From Labrys wisconsinensis (GTDB taxonomy: Bacteria; Pseudomonadota; Alphaproteobacteria; Rhizobiales; Labraceae), in NCBI RefSeq assembly GCF_030814995.1, contig NZ_JAUSVX010000009.1:248001-312000 (forward strand): 64,000 bases of DNA, in the 5' to 3' direction. Positions 33,580 through 42,723 of the stretch are shown here, one piece after another. The notes beneath the pieces are model-generated. The model was given only the letters and a program-made list of their open reading frames with translations, ran no database searches and was not told the DNA's origin. The first letter of the stretch is position 1. Each line of letters opens with the position of its first letter. Both the position numbers and the translations under genes were made by a program.

Positions 33580-34359
33580 ATGACGACCACAGCGCCAAAC
33601 CCCACTGTCGGCCGCCGCAAGCGCCATGTCGACATCGGCGATGCCGCCCTGCCCCGCTGCGTGCTGGTGCCGGGCGATCCTGGCCGGGTGCCGCTGATCG
33701 GTACGGTGTGGGACAGCTATGAGGAAATCTCGTTCGCCCGCGAGTTCCGCCTCGCCAAGGGCACGGTGCACGGCGCCGATATCGCTGCCTGCTCCACCGG
33801 CATCGGCGGCCCGTCGACCGAAATCGCGGTGCTCGAACTGGCCGAGGCCGGTCCCGACACCTTCATCCGCGTCGGCACCTGCGGCGCATTGCAGGAGCAC
33901 ATTGCGCCCGGCTCTCTCGTCATCCAGCATGGCGCGGTGCGCCTGACCGGCACGGTGGATGCCTATGTCGGCCGCGAATATCCCTCCATTGCCGACCTCG
34001 CCGTCACCAACGCCCTGGTCGCGGCCTGCGAGGAACTGGGGCTGCGCTACCATGTCGGGCTGACGGCGAGCGCCGATTCCTTCTACGGCGGCCAGGGCAA
34101 TCCCATTCCCGGCGGCCATGTGCTGACCGATGCCGAAGGGCCGGCCGACTATCTCCGCTCGCGCCGCGTCGCCACCTTCGAGATGGAGGCGGCGACGCTG
34201 TTCGTCCTCGGCTCGCTGTTCGGGCTGCGCACCGGCAGCATCTGTGCCGTGGGGTCCAACCGCGTCACCAGGGAGCGCATGGAGGTGGAAAGCGCCGTGG
34301 TCGATGCCTGTCGGGTGGCCTCGCTCGCCGCCGCGCGCCTGTCCCACGGCAAGCGCTGA
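33580..34359 (+). CDS. Nucleoside phosphorylase, uridine-phosphorylase type
   Basis: A 259-residue cytosolic enzyme of the PNP/UDP family, close to E. coli uridine phosphorylase in length. It shows VLVPGDPGRVPLIG (phosphate site), CSTGIGGPSTEIAVLELAE, FIRVGTCGAL and the ribose-binding FEMEAATLFVLGSLF. It splits a pyrimidine nucleoside with phosphate to ribose-1-phosphate and the base. It starts 18 bases after the ArsR-family stop, so both may share a transcript. Confidence 0.88.
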   Translation: MTTTAPNPTVGRRKRHVDIGDAALPRCVLVPGDPGRVPLIGTVWDSYEEISFAREFRLAKGTVHGADIAACSTGIGGPSTEIAVLELAEAGPDTFIRVGTCGALQEHIAPGSLVIQHGAVRLTGTVDAYVGREYPSIADLAVTNALVAACEELGLRYHVGLTASADSFYGGQGNPIPGGHVLTDAEGPADYLRSRRVATFEMEAATLFVLGSLFGLRTGSICAVGSNRVTRERMEVESAVVDACRVASLAAARLSHGKR

Positions 34360-34416
34360 CGCGCGCGAACGGCGGCCGTGGCGCCAGCCCCCGCCATGCC
34401 GGCGCCGTCTGGCTGC

Positions 34417-35529
34417 TCAGGCCTGCGTGGGAATCTCGTCCTCGGGCCGCCGCTGCGGATTCCCTCCGGCGCGCGGCTCGATCTCCGCGCGAATCCGCTC
34501 GACGATCCCCCGCCCGATCCACCCCTCCCAGCCGTGCGTCCGCAGGATGGTCAGCGACGCTTCGATCAGATCGGCCGAGAGGTCCCGGCGGCCCTCGTGA
34601 AAATGGGCCAGGGCCTGGAAGGCGCCGGTGAGGCAGCGGTCGGCATCATCGGCGCTTTCGGCCCGGGCCAGGATGTCGAGCGCCTCGCGATGGCGCCCCA
34701 GGCGCACCAGCGCCGCCCCGCGCGATCCCCTGACCGTCGGAAGATCGGGCGAGAGGGCGAGGGCCCGGCTCGTCCAGGGATCGAGATGGACCCGGTGGCG
34801 CGAGCCCGGTCGCGCCAGCACGCTCATCACCATCGACTCGATGATCAGGAGCTGCTCGCTGCGTTCGGATGCGCGCGACAGCTCGCGCCCGAGCGCATCG
34901 ATCGCTTCGTCCGTCAAAGGGCGAAGCGCCGCACGAGCCTGCAGGATATGGTAGGCGATCCGGTCGGACCGGCCGGACAGGGGTGGCGCCGGCTCGGCTG
35001 GATCGCGATACCGCCGCAGCGCATCGAGATAGGCCGCGCGATAGGCTTGGTCGTCCTTCCGCCGCAGCGTCCGCCACAGCGCCAGCATGTCGTTGGGAAG
35101 GCGCGTGCCGTAAAGCGTGCCCCAATGCGGCACGAGGCTCCCCCACAACCGCACGATATGAAGGAGGATGACCGAGAGCATCGCGATGTTGACGGCCGGC
35201 GTCCCGCCATAGGCGCGAAACACCGCGAGCAGGCCGACGAGCCATGCGAGGTCCGCGATCGGCCCCGCGAGGTAGAACAGCGCCAGGGCGGGCTTGCCGT
35301 GGGACAAGGGCGGAAACGTCATCACCCAGCCGCCCGACGGGAGCAGCCCGACGCGGATCTCGGTCTCTCGGAGACGGCAGCGGAAGACCGTCGGGCCGAT
35401 GCCGAAGCGGATCTCGCGGATCTGCAGTCCGACCAGCCGGCCGACAAGGGCGTGGGCGCCCTCGTGCAGCACGAGGCTGCCCCAGGCGCCGGCCAGCAGG
35501 GACGCGATCAGCAGAAGGAGCGGCGACAA
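34417..35529 (-). CDS. M50-like (site-2 protease type) membrane protein
   Basis: A 370-residue protein with a start at TTG 35529 behind GGGGAG. The N-terminal half has about four hydrophobic segments. The first carries LVLHEGAHALVGRLVGL, where HEGAH is a zinc-binding HExxH motif of M50 site-2 proteases, followed by IRFGIGPTVF. A later LFYLAGPIADL resembles the GPxxN/D region. The C-terminal half is soluble and helical, with TPR-like repeats around ALVRLGRHREALDILARAE. It could be an intramembrane protease or an inactive relative, and the start is not certain. Confidence 0.6.
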   Translation of the reverse strand: MSPLLLLIASLLAGAWGSLVLHEGAHALVGRLVGLQIREIRFGIGPTVFRCRLRETEIRVGLLPSGGWVMTFPPLSHGKPALALFYLAGPIADLAWLVGLLAVFRAYGGTPAVNIAMLSVILLHIVRLWGSLVPHWGTLYGTRLPNDMLALWRTLRRKDDQAYRAAYLDALRRYRDPAEPAPPLSGRSDRIAYHILQARAALRPLTDEAIDALGRELSRASERSEQLLIIESMVMSVLARPGSRHRVHLDPWTSRALALSPDLPTVRGSRGAALVRLGRHREALDILARAESADDADRCLTGAFQALAHFHEGRRDLSADLIEASLTILRTHGWEGWIGRGIVERIRAEIEPRAGGNPQRRPEDEIPTQA

Positions 35530-35705
35530 GCAATCTCCCCTGTTGTCTCTGCGCGACGGGGCCGAGCCTATTGCAATCCGGCACGCCGGCAAGTTCGTTG
35601 CGGCACAGCCTCGCGGGTTGCACGTCATCGGCAGGCGCGTAAGGTCGGCATGTCGAGGGAGCGTCGGCGGACGGTCGCTTCGGGCGGCCGGGAGATGGAC
35701 AGGCC

Positions 35706-36125
35706 ATGAACGATCGGCCGGTGGTGACGCGCGGCGGCCAGGAGCAGGGCGACACGGCCCAGTCCGGCGGGCTGGCGCTGGTGACGGGCGTCGGGCCGCA
35801 GCACACGCCGGCAAAGCAGCTCTGGTTCGGCAAGGCCAGCAACCGGCCGGGCTTCCGCTCGCTGCCGCATCACCATGGGCCGGCCGAGACCGGCGCCTAT
35901 GTGCTCTCCGGCCGCGCCCGCATCTATTTCGGCCGGGACTATCAGGAGTTCGTCGACCTCGCCGCCGGCGACTTCATGTTCGTGCCGCCGTTCCTGCCGC
36001 ATCTCGAAGCCAACATGAGCACGACTGAGGAGCTGTGGTGGATCGCCTGCCGGTCGCCCGAGAACATCGTGGTCAACCTGCCCGACGTCGACGATGCCGC
36101 GCTGCCGGGCTATCGCAGGGCGTGA
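35706..36125 (+). CDS. Cupin-domain protein
   Basis: A 139-residue small beta-barrel protein of the cupin_2 family. The metal-binding residues are the two His of LPHHHGPAETGAYVL, the Glu two residues further on, and the His in FVPPFLPHLEAN. Such proteins are isomerases, dioxygenases or small-molecule binders; nothing here fixes which. It ends 11 bases before a convergent gene. Confidence 0.85.
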   Translation: MNDRPVVTRGGQEQGDTAQSGGLALVTGVGPQHTPAKQLWFGKASNRPGFRSLPHHHGPAETGAYVLSGRARIYFGRDYQEFVDLAAGDFMFVPPFLPHLEANMSTTEELWWIACRSPENIVVNLPDVDDAALPGYRRA

Positions 36126-36136
36126 CAGGGACGCCG

Positions 36137-37246
36137 CTACGGCTCCTTCAGCACCAGCCTGCCGTTCTCGAAGTCGATCGTCTTGCCGGCCATCCGCGGC
36201 GGGTCGTCGTCCATGAAGACGATGTCGACACCGCCGATGCGCCGGATGATGTCGGGCGGTATTTGACGCCTGGAATAGAGGCCCATTTGCGGTCCGGGCG
36301 GCAGCTCCTTCCACGCCGTATCGCCGGGGCCCCTGGCCTGCCCTCCCTTCGACCAGACGATCGTCGCCAGTTGGTCACGCGATCCACCGTCCCGCAGCGA
36401 CAAGGCCAGCATGCAGCGGATGGCCGACAGGGCCCGCTCGCTGACGTGCACGATGCCCGCTGCCCGAGCGGCCTTGCGAAAGGACGCATCGCTCGCGGCG
36501 GTCCGCGGCGGGGTCTCGGCCATTGTCCTGCGCACCTGCGCACGCCAAAGGTCGGGAAAGGCGGCATAGGCGGGCGAGGATATGAAGCCGATCTCCGCGA
36601 TGACATCGCTGAGCACCCGGATCAGCTCCTCGGCTTTGGCCAGATCGGTGGATTTCAGGCGATCCGCCGCAATCTTGCCGAATGCCGCCTGTGCGCCGTC
36701 GGCGGCGCGGAGGAGGCGCACGGCCGTCGGCCGCGCCAGTCGGCTCGGGCGGATCATCAGGCCGAACCGCGGCGTGCCGGAACGGTCGCCGCCCTGCCTC
36801 GGAACAGGCGTGGCATCGAGCGCCGTGGTCGGGCGATCGCTCAGGTCCTGCCCGCGCAGGGCGGGATAGCTGCGGTAGACCGGCTCCAGGATGCCGCCGC
36901 GCAGGAGCCCGGCGACCGCCGCGAGCCCGGCATCGGGCGAGCCGCCTTCGGCGAATCGGGCATCGCCGCGCGCCAGGCCTTCGAGCCGATGGCAGGCCCG
37001 CTGCGCATGCTTGATGAGATAGACCGCGACGTCCCGGTCGAGGCGGGCGCGCCACGGCGCCCGCGGCAGGCCGGCGCCCTGCTCTGCCCCCGCGGCCAGG
37101 AAGCACGGGTCCTCGCCGACGGGCCGGGCGGACGCGGCGCCGAGGGACAGGGCTGCAAGCGCCGCCACGCCGGCGAGGATCCAGCGCGCCGCATCTCCCG
37201 TGAGGTTCGGCGCCCGGCGCCGAGTGAATGCCGCTCGGTCAGACAT
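36137..37246 (-). CDS. Predicted exported protein, unknown
   Basis: 369 residues when started at the ATG at 37246, which gives an N-terminal basic stretch and the hydrophobic segment WILAGVAALAALSLGAASA, a likely signal peptide. The mature protein is rich in Arg and Ala and has several Cys, such as DPCFLAAG, RACHRLEG and IRCMLAL. It has no domain I can name. The C-terminal part (IGGVDIVFMDDDPPRMAGKTID) looks structured. Confidence 0.55.
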   Translation of the reverse strand: MSDRAAFTRRRAPNLTGDAARWILAGVAALAALSLGAASARPVGEDPCFLAAGAEQGAGLPRAPWRARLDRDVAVYLIKHAQRACHRLEGLARGDARFAEGGSPDAGLAAVAGLLRGGILEPVYRSYPALRGQDLSDRPTTALDATPVPRQGGDRSGTPRFGLMIRPSRLARPTAVRLLRAADGAQAAFGKIAADRLKSTDLAKAEELIRVLSDVIAEIGFISSPAYAAFPDLWRAQVRRTMAETPPRTAASDASFRKAARAAGIVHVSERALSAIRCMLALSLRDGGSRDQLATIVWSKGGQARGPGDTAWKELPPGPQMGLYSRRQIPPDIIRRIGGVDIVFMDDDPPRMAGKTIDFENGRLVLKEP

Positions 37247-37657
37247 GGCTGAAGTCCGCGGTTCGCCGAGCCGCGACCGGCACCAGCCGTCGAGGCCGAT
37301 CGGCTTTCCGCGGCGTCGCCGCACGGGCTTCATCGTGAAGCATGGCTCCTCCCGCGATCCCGAGGTCGGGCGCCGCGCGCCGGCCGGCTCAGGGCATGAT
37401 CGGTGTTTGCTGCACGCCAGGGGCGCATTGCGCAGAAGATTTCGACCACGACGATAGGCCCGCACGTGTTGAAAGGCGATGAAAAAGCCTTGGCTCCTCG
37501 GGACATGTCGCGACGGCCCGAAATGATGATGAACGACGTCTTGATGGCGGCCGGGGAAGAAGTCCTCCAGCATCGCGATCTCGCGCATCGCCGCCACCCG
37601 CACGGGAGGCCGTCCCGGTCCGCCCGGCTCGAGCGGCCCGCCTCGCCGCGACGCGGC
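37247..37657. other. Gene-free interval
   Basis: These 411 bases lie between the exported-protein gene and the FadJ-like gene, both on the minus strand. They should contain the promoter of the former. Open frames on either strand look like chance. No repeat or binding site was recognised. Confidence 0.45.
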
Positions 37658-39712
37658 TCACGGATCGTCGAACGCCCCCGCCGCGGCTGCGCGGATCAGC
37701 GCGCGCGAGGGCGGCGCCGCTAGACCTTGCGAGGAAAGGCGCTCGAGCCCGTCCACGACGTCCCGCAGGCCACGGACGAGCGCGTGGTGCATGAGACCGC
37801 CTCGCCATCTCGGAAAGCCGTAGCCGTGAATCTGCACGAGATCGATGTCGGCGGAGCGCAGCGCGATCTTCTCATCGAGGATGGCAGCTCCCTCGCTCAC
37901 CATGGGAAGCACGATGGCATCCGCGATGGAGCGCTCGTCCCAGTGGAGCCGATCCCTCCCGGATGCCTCGTTCGCGATGATCTCCGCCACCCTGTCAGAG
38001 GGCGATGGCCTCCGGTCCCCGTCCGCGTAGTCGTACCACCCTCCCCCCGCCTTCTGGCCCAATCGGCCGGCCGCGCAGAGCCTGTCGGCGATCGGCGCGA
38101 AGGGGGCTTCCCCCCGCGCCCGGGCGGCCTTGCGCTGGAAGGCCGCGATATCGAGGCCGCCGAGATCCTGCGCCTCCAAGGGGCCCATCGGCAGGCCGAA
38201 GGCGCGCATCGCCGCATCGACGGCCGATGGCGTCGCGCCGGCAAGCAGCAGCCGTTCGGCCTGCGCGCGCGTCGCCTTCAGGATGCGGTTGCCGATGAAG
38301 CCTTCGCAGATGCCGGCGCGGACCGGGATTTTTCCGAGCAGGCGGGCGAGCGCGAAGCCGGTCGCCAGAACCTGCGGCTCCGTCGCGTCCGCCGGCACGA
38401 TCTCCAGGAGCTTCATCACGTGGGCAGGGCTGAAGAAATGCAGGCCGAGGAACCGTTCCGGCCGCGCCAGCCCGTCGCCAATCCGGTTCGGATCGAGATA
38501 GGACGTGTTGGTGGCGAGCACCGCATCGGGCCGGCACGCGTCCGAGAGCCTGCCGAACACGGCGCGCTTGACGGCCATATCCTCGAAGACCGCCTCGACG
38601 ACCAGGTCCGTCTCGGCGAGCCGGCCGTAATCTTCGCTGCCGACGATCCCGGCCATGCGCTCGGCCGCCATCTCCGCCGTCATGCGACCGCGCTTCACGG
38701 AAGCCTCGAAGATCGCGCGGATGCCGGCGAGGCCACGCTCGACCGCCTCCGCATCACGCTCGACGAGAACGACCGGCAGGCTGGCATCCCGGAGCGCGGC
38801 GGCAATGCCCGCTCCCATCGTGCCGCCGCCGACGACGGCGGCAGACCGGATGTCGCGCGGCGTCACGCCGGCGAGCTCGGGCGGGCGGGGCGCCGCGCGC
38901 TCGGCGAAGAAGACATGGCGAAGGGCGGCGGCCTGCGCGGAATCGCGGAGCTCGAGAAAGGTCGCGCGCTCATAGGCCATCGCGCCCGCGAAATCCGTCA
39001 TGCTCGCGTTGCGGAGGGACGCGAGAGCCCGGAGAGGCGCGAGTTCCTGTCTCGCCCTTGCGGCCACAGCCTGTTCCGCGCGTTCCCAGAAGCCGGCTTC
39101 CACCGCCGGCACCGGGCGGCTGGAGATCGGCTGCGGCGCAGGCTTGTCGGCGATGTCGCGCGCGAGGGCGATCGCGCCCGTGCGCAGGTCGCCGTCGATG
39201 ACGGCGTCGACAAGGCCGAGCTCTCGCGCCCTCGCCGCGCCGACGGGGCTGCCGCTCGTCACCAGATCGACGGCGGCTGCGGGGCCGACCAGGCGCGGCA
39301 GGCGGACGGTGCCGCCGGCACCGGGGATGATGCCGAGCTTCACTTCCGGCAGGCCGAGGCTGGCGGAGGCAGCGGCGACGCGATAGGCGCAGCCGAGCGC
39401 CACTTCCAGGCCGCCGCCGAGCGCGCTGCCGTGGATCGCCGCGACCCAGGGCTTTCGCGCCCCCTCGATGCCCGCAACCACGGCCGGCAGATGCGGCGGC
39501 TGGGGTGGCCTGCCGAGCTCCCCGACATCCGCACCGGCCATGAAGGTGCGACCCGCGCAGACGAGAACGACGGCCTTCACGGCATCGTCCGCGTCGAGCT
39601 GCCTCACCGCCTCGAGCAGATCCGCGCGAAGCTGCTGGGAAAGCGCGTTGACCGGCGGATTGTCGATCGAGACGACGGCGACCGATCCCGTCCTCGTGAT
39701 GGACATCGTCAT
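37658..39712 (-). CDS. Enoyl-CoA hydratase / 3-hydroxyacyl-CoA dehydrogenase fusion (FadJ/FadB-like)
   Basis: A 684-residue bifunctional beta-oxidation enzyme. Residues 1-190 are a crotonase domain, with AIHGSALGGGLEVALGCAYR and LGLPEVKLGIIPGAGGT giving the two acidic residues. Residues about 290-680 are the dehydrogenase, with AAVVGGGTMGAGIAAAL as NAD site and LGLHFFSPAHVMKLLEIV carrying the catalytic His. The ATG at 39712 (MTMSITRTG) is chosen. It is divergent from paaG and shares its regulatory region, so it probably supplies the PaaF and PaaH steps of phenylacetate breakdown, which have no separate genes here. Confidence 0.9.
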   Translation of the reverse strand: MTMSITRTGSVAVVSIDNPPVNALSQQLRADLLEAVRQLDADDAVKAVVLVCAGRTFMAGADVGELGRPPQPPHLPAVVAGIEGARKPWVAAIHGSALGGGLEVALGCAYRVAAASASLGLPEVKLGIIPGAGGTVRLPRLVGPAAAVDLVTSGSPVGAARARELGLVDAVIDGDLRTGAIALARDIADKPAPQPISSRPVPAVEAGFWERAEQAVAARARQELAPLRALASLRNASMTDFAGAMAYERATFLELRDSAQAAALRHVFFAERAAPRPPELAGVTPRDIRSAAVVGGGTMGAGIAAALRDASLPVVLVERDAEAVERGLAGIRAIFEASVKRGRMTAEMAAERMAGIVGSEDYGRLAETDLVVEAVFEDMAVKRAVFGRLSDACRPDAVLATNTSYLDPNRIGDGLARPERFLGLHFFSPAHVMKLLEIVPADATEPQVLATGFALARLLGKIPVRAGICEGFIGNRILKATRAQAERLLLAGATPSAVDAAMRAFGLPMGPLEAQDLGGLDIAAFQRKAARARGEAPFAPIADRLCAAGRLGQKAGGGWYDYADGDRRPSPSDRVAEIIANEASGRDRLHWDERSIADAIVLPMVSEGAAILDEKIALRSADIDLVQIHGYGFPRWRGGLMHHALVRGLRDVVDGLERLSSQGLAAPPSRALIRAAAAGAFDDP

Positions 39713-40043
39713 GGTCTGGCCTTCCCGGCGAGGAGATCGGCTTCGACCCAGAGACTGCGCCGCCGAAGCCGGAGATCCGCGGGGGCGATGGTCGAGGACG
39801 GAAACCGCCGCGCGGCAGCCGCTGCTGTCGCGGCTCGGTGCATCCGGGCATCTCGGCCGGGACGAGCACGATCCATGCGCCGGACCTCTCATGCGTTCAG
39901 GGGGCGACGCCATATCGCCGTGCGAAGCGATTGGCGACGAAGGCGGCACGGCTGGCCGCCGACTTCGATCCAAAACATAATTGACCGGCCGGCCGGTTTA
40001 TGCAACGGATTTCTCCGTCGATGCCCGCGACCCCGGAGGAAGC
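39713..40043. other. Divergent promoter interval, FadJ-like gene / paaG
   Basis: These 331 bases hold the promoters of two divergent catabolic units. The only clear signal is the ACCG palindrome at 39984-39997. Otherwise the interval appears gene-free. Confidence 0.6.
39984..39997. promoter_or_regulatory. ACCGGCCGGCCGGT palindrome, candidate PaaR-type operator
   Basis: A perfect 14-bp dyad in an AT-rich setting, 47 bases before the paaG start. It resembles ACCGACCGGTCGGT-like sites bound by TetR-family regulators of phenylacetate genes, and a TetR gene closes the downstream operon. A related sequence lies at 50303-50318. Confidence 0.65.
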
Positions 40044-40832
40044 GTGTCCCAGACCGATACCGTCATCGCCGAAGCCACCGATGGCGTCCTGCGCCTGACG
40101 CTCAACCGCCCCGACAAGCTCAACGCCTTCAACGAAGGGATGCATCTCGCCCTCCGGGCCGGCTTCGAGCGTGCACGTGAGGACACCGATCTTCGTGCGG
40201 TGCTGCTGACCGGTGCCGGCCGCGGCTTCTGCGCGGGCCAGGACCTCGGCGACCGCGATCCCCGCAAGGGCACGCCGGATCTCGGCCACACGATCGAGAC
40301 CTTCTACAATCCGCTGCTGCGCCTCATCCGCAGCCTCGAAAAGCCCGTGGTCTGCGCCGTCAACGGCGTGGCGGCCGGCGCGGGGGCCAACCTCGCCTTC
40401 GCCTGCGACATCACCCTCGCCGCCCGCTCCGCCCGCTTCATCCAGTCCTTCGCCAGGATCGGGCTCGTGCCCGATTCCGGCGGCACCTGGAGCCTGCCCC
40501 GCCTCATCGGCGAGGCCCGCGCCAAGGCCCTGGCATTGACGGCGCAATCCCTCGACGCGGAAACCGCCGCCGACTGGGGCTTGATCTGGCGCGCGGTCGA
40601 CGACGACACGCTGATGGACGAGGCCGCTGCCCTTGCGACCCGGCTCGCCGCCGGCCCCACCAAGGGCTATGGCCTGACGAAGCGGGCCATCCAGGCGGCG
40701 GCCGCCAACTCGTTCGACCGGCAGCTCGATCTCGAACGCGACCTGCAGCGGGAGGCCGGCCGCAGCGCCGATTATGCCGAAGGCGTCACCGCCTTCATCG
40801 AGAAGCGCGAGCCGGCGTTCAAAGGCCGATGA
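40044..40832 (+). CDS. paaG: Ring-1,2-epoxyphenylacetyl-CoA isomerase (oxepin-forming)
   Basis: A 262-residue crotonase-fold enzyme with exactly the length of E. coli PaaG. GVLRLTLNRPDKLNAFNEGM, GAGRGFCAGQDLGDRD and ARIGLVPDSGGTWSLPRL are closely PaaG-like. It turns the epoxide made by PaaABCDE into oxepin-CoA and also isomerises double bonds later in the pathway. GTG start at 40044 behind GGAGGA; a TTG frame extension upstream would run through the operator. Its stop overlaps the paaI start (ATGA). Confidence 0.93.
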   Translation: MSQTDTVIAEATDGVLRLTLNRPDKLNAFNEGMHLALRAGFERAREDTDLRAVLLTGAGRGFCAGQDLGDRDPRKGTPDLGHTIETFYNPLLRLIRSLEKPVVCAVNGVAAGAGANLAFACDITLAARSARFIQSFARIGLVPDSGGTWSLPRLIGEARAKALALTAQSLDAETAADWGLIWRAVDDDTLMDEAAALATRLAAGPTKGYGLTKRAIQAAAANSFDRQLDLERDLQREAGRSADYAEGVTAFIEKREPAFKGR

Positions 40833-41266
40833 GCGCCGATCTCTCACCGCAAGCGCTCGCGGAGGCCTGTGCCCGCTCGATGTGGGCCGAGGACAACGCG
40901 TCCCAGTCGCTGAACATGGCGCTTCGATCCGTCGGGCCGGGCACGGCGACGGTGACGATGACCGTCACGGCGGGCATGCTGAACGGTCATCGGACGTGCC
41001 ATGGCGGCTACATCTTCTCGGTCGCGGACTCCGCCTTCGCATTTGCCTGCAACAGCTACGATCAGCGGACGGTGGCCCAGCATTGCTCCGTCTCGTTCAT
41101 CGCCCCCGCATTCGAAGGCGACGTGCTGACCGCGACGGCACGGGAAGTGTCGCGCCGCGGTCGGGGAGGCATCTACGACGTCAACATCGTCAACCAGAAC
41201 GGCGAGCACATCGCGGAATTTCGCGGCCACTCGCGCACCGTCAAGGGACGCCACCTGCCGGATTAG
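40829..41266 (+). CDS. paaI: Phenylacetyl-CoA thioesterase PaaI
   Basis: A 145-residue hotdog-fold thioesterase. LNGHRTCHGGYIFSVADSAFAFACN is the PaaI signature with the catalytic Asp in VADSA. It removes CoA from pathway intermediates that would trap the CoA pool, such as ring-hydroxylated CoA esters. It is coupled to paaG by a 4-base overlap and lies 41 bases before paaK. Confidence 0.93.
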   Translation: MSADLSPQALAEACARSMWAEDNASQSLNMALRSVGPGTATVTMTVTAGMLNGHRTCHGGYIFSVADSAFAFACNSYDQRTVAQHCSVSFIAPAFEGDVLTATAREVSRRGRGGIYDVNIVNQNGEHIAEFRGHSRTVKGRHLPD

Positions 41267-41307
41267 GCCGGACGCCCGCGCGCCGAATCCCACCGGAGGA
41301 GACATTC

Positions 41308-42618
41308 ATGGAAGACCTGTCCCCGCGCCCGGGCGATCTGGAGACGATCGAGACGGCATCGCGCGACGAGATATCGGCAGTCCAGCTCAAACGCATGCAG
41401 TGGTCGCTGACCCACGCCTATGAGAACTCGCCGTTCTACCGACGGCATTTCGACGAGGCGGGCTCGCACCCATCCGACCTGAGGAGCCTTTCCGACCTCG
41501 CCAAATTCCCCTTCACCACCAAGAAGGACCTGCGCGACACCTATCCCTTCGGCATGTTCGCCGTGCCGCGCGAGAAGCTGGCCCGGATCCACGCCTCGTC
41601 GGGCACCACCGGCAAGCCGACGGTCGTCGGCTACACCCGGGAGGACGTCGACACCTGGGCGAGCGTCGTCGCCCGCTCGATCCGCGCCTCGGGCGGCCGC
41701 GCGGGCGATATCGTGCATGTCGCCTATGGCTACGGCCTCTTCACCGGCGGCCTCGGCGCGCACTATGGCGCCGAGAAGCTCGGCTGCACGGTCGTGCCGA
41801 TCTCCGGCGGCATGACGGAACGCCAGGTCGCGCTGATGCAGGATTTCAAGCCGCGCATCATCATGGTCACGCCCTCCTACATGCTGTCGATCCTCGACGA
41901 GTTCCGCCGCCAGGGCGTCGATCCCAGCGAAAGCTCGCTCGCCGTCGGCATCTTCGGCGCAGAGCCGTGGACGAACGCCATGCGCCAGGAGATCGAGCAC
42001 GCGTTCGACATGCATGCCGTCGACATCTACGGCTTGTCGGAGGTCATGGGGCCGGGCGTCGCCAGCGAATGCGTCGAGACCAAGGACGGCCTGCACGTCT
42101 GGGAGGATCATTTCTACCCCGAGATCGTCAGCCCGGAAACCGGCGAGGTCCTTCCCGACGGCGAGATCGGCGAGCTGGTCTTCACGACCCTGACCAAGCA
42201 GGGCCTGCCGATCATCCGTTACCGCACGCGCGACCTGACACGGCTTCTGCCGGGGACCGCGCGCTCCATGCGGCGCATGGAGAAGATCACCGGCCGCTCC
42301 GACGACATGATGATCCTGCGCGGCGTCAATGTCTTCCCGACCCAGATCGAGGAGCAGATCCTGAAGTGCCGGGGACTCGCGCCGCATTTCCAGATCGAGC
42401 TGACGCGCTCGGGCCGCATGGACGACATGACGGTGCATGTCGAATGCACGCTCAATTCGACCGACCAGGGGTCCCGATCCGGATCCGCCAAGGAGCTCGC
42501 CCATCACATCAAGAGCATCGTCGGCGTCTCGACGAAGATCGTCGTGCACAATCCCGGCGGCGTTGCGCGCTCGGAAGGGAAGGCCAAACGCGTGGTCGAC
42601 AACCGCCCGAAGGAATGA
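41308..42618 (+). CDS. paaK: Phenylacetate-CoA ligase
   Basis: A 436-residue AMP-forming ligase that opens the pathway by joining phenylacetate to CoA. The P-loop is HASSGTTGKPTVVGYT, followed by FGAEPWTNAMRQ, DIYGLSEVMGPGVA and YRTRDLTRLLPG. The end IKSIVGVSTKI...RSEGKAKRVVDNR carries the catalytic Lys region. The ATG at 41308 has GGAGGA eight bases before it. Length and motif order are normal for PaaK. Confidence 0.95.
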   Translation: MEDLSPRPGDLETIETASRDEISAVQLKRMQWSLTHAYENSPFYRRHFDEAGSHPSDLRSLSDLAKFPFTTKKDLRDTYPFGMFAVPREKLARIHASSGTTGKPTVVGYTREDVDTWASVVARSIRASGGRAGDIVHVAYGYGLFTGGLGAHYGAEKLGCTVVPISGGMTERQVALMQDFKPRIIMVTPSYMLSILDEFRRQGVDPSESSLAVGIFGAEPWTNAMRQEIEHAFDMHAVDIYGLSEVMGPGVASECVETKDGLHVWEDHFYPEIVSPETGEVLPDGEIGELVFTTLTKQGLPIIRYRTRDLTRLLPGTARSMRRMEKITGRSDDMMILRGVNVFPTQIEEQILKCRGLAPHFQIELTRSGRMDDMTVHVECTLNSTDQGSRSGSAKELAHHIKSIVGVSTKIVVHNPGGVARSEGKAKRVVDNRPKE

Positions 42619-42723
42619 GTAGACAGGATAGTGGGCCGGCTCTCCATCGAACCGGCCGTATACTTTCGCAACATTGGCCACCGACCGGACCTGTCGCGCT
42701 GGCAATGGGCAGAGCAGGACGCC

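Noticed and set aside
37403-37723. Plus-strand frame of about 106 codons before the FadJ-like gene
   Set aside because: Partly antisense to the FadJ-like gene, very Arg-rich at the end, no ribosome site seen.
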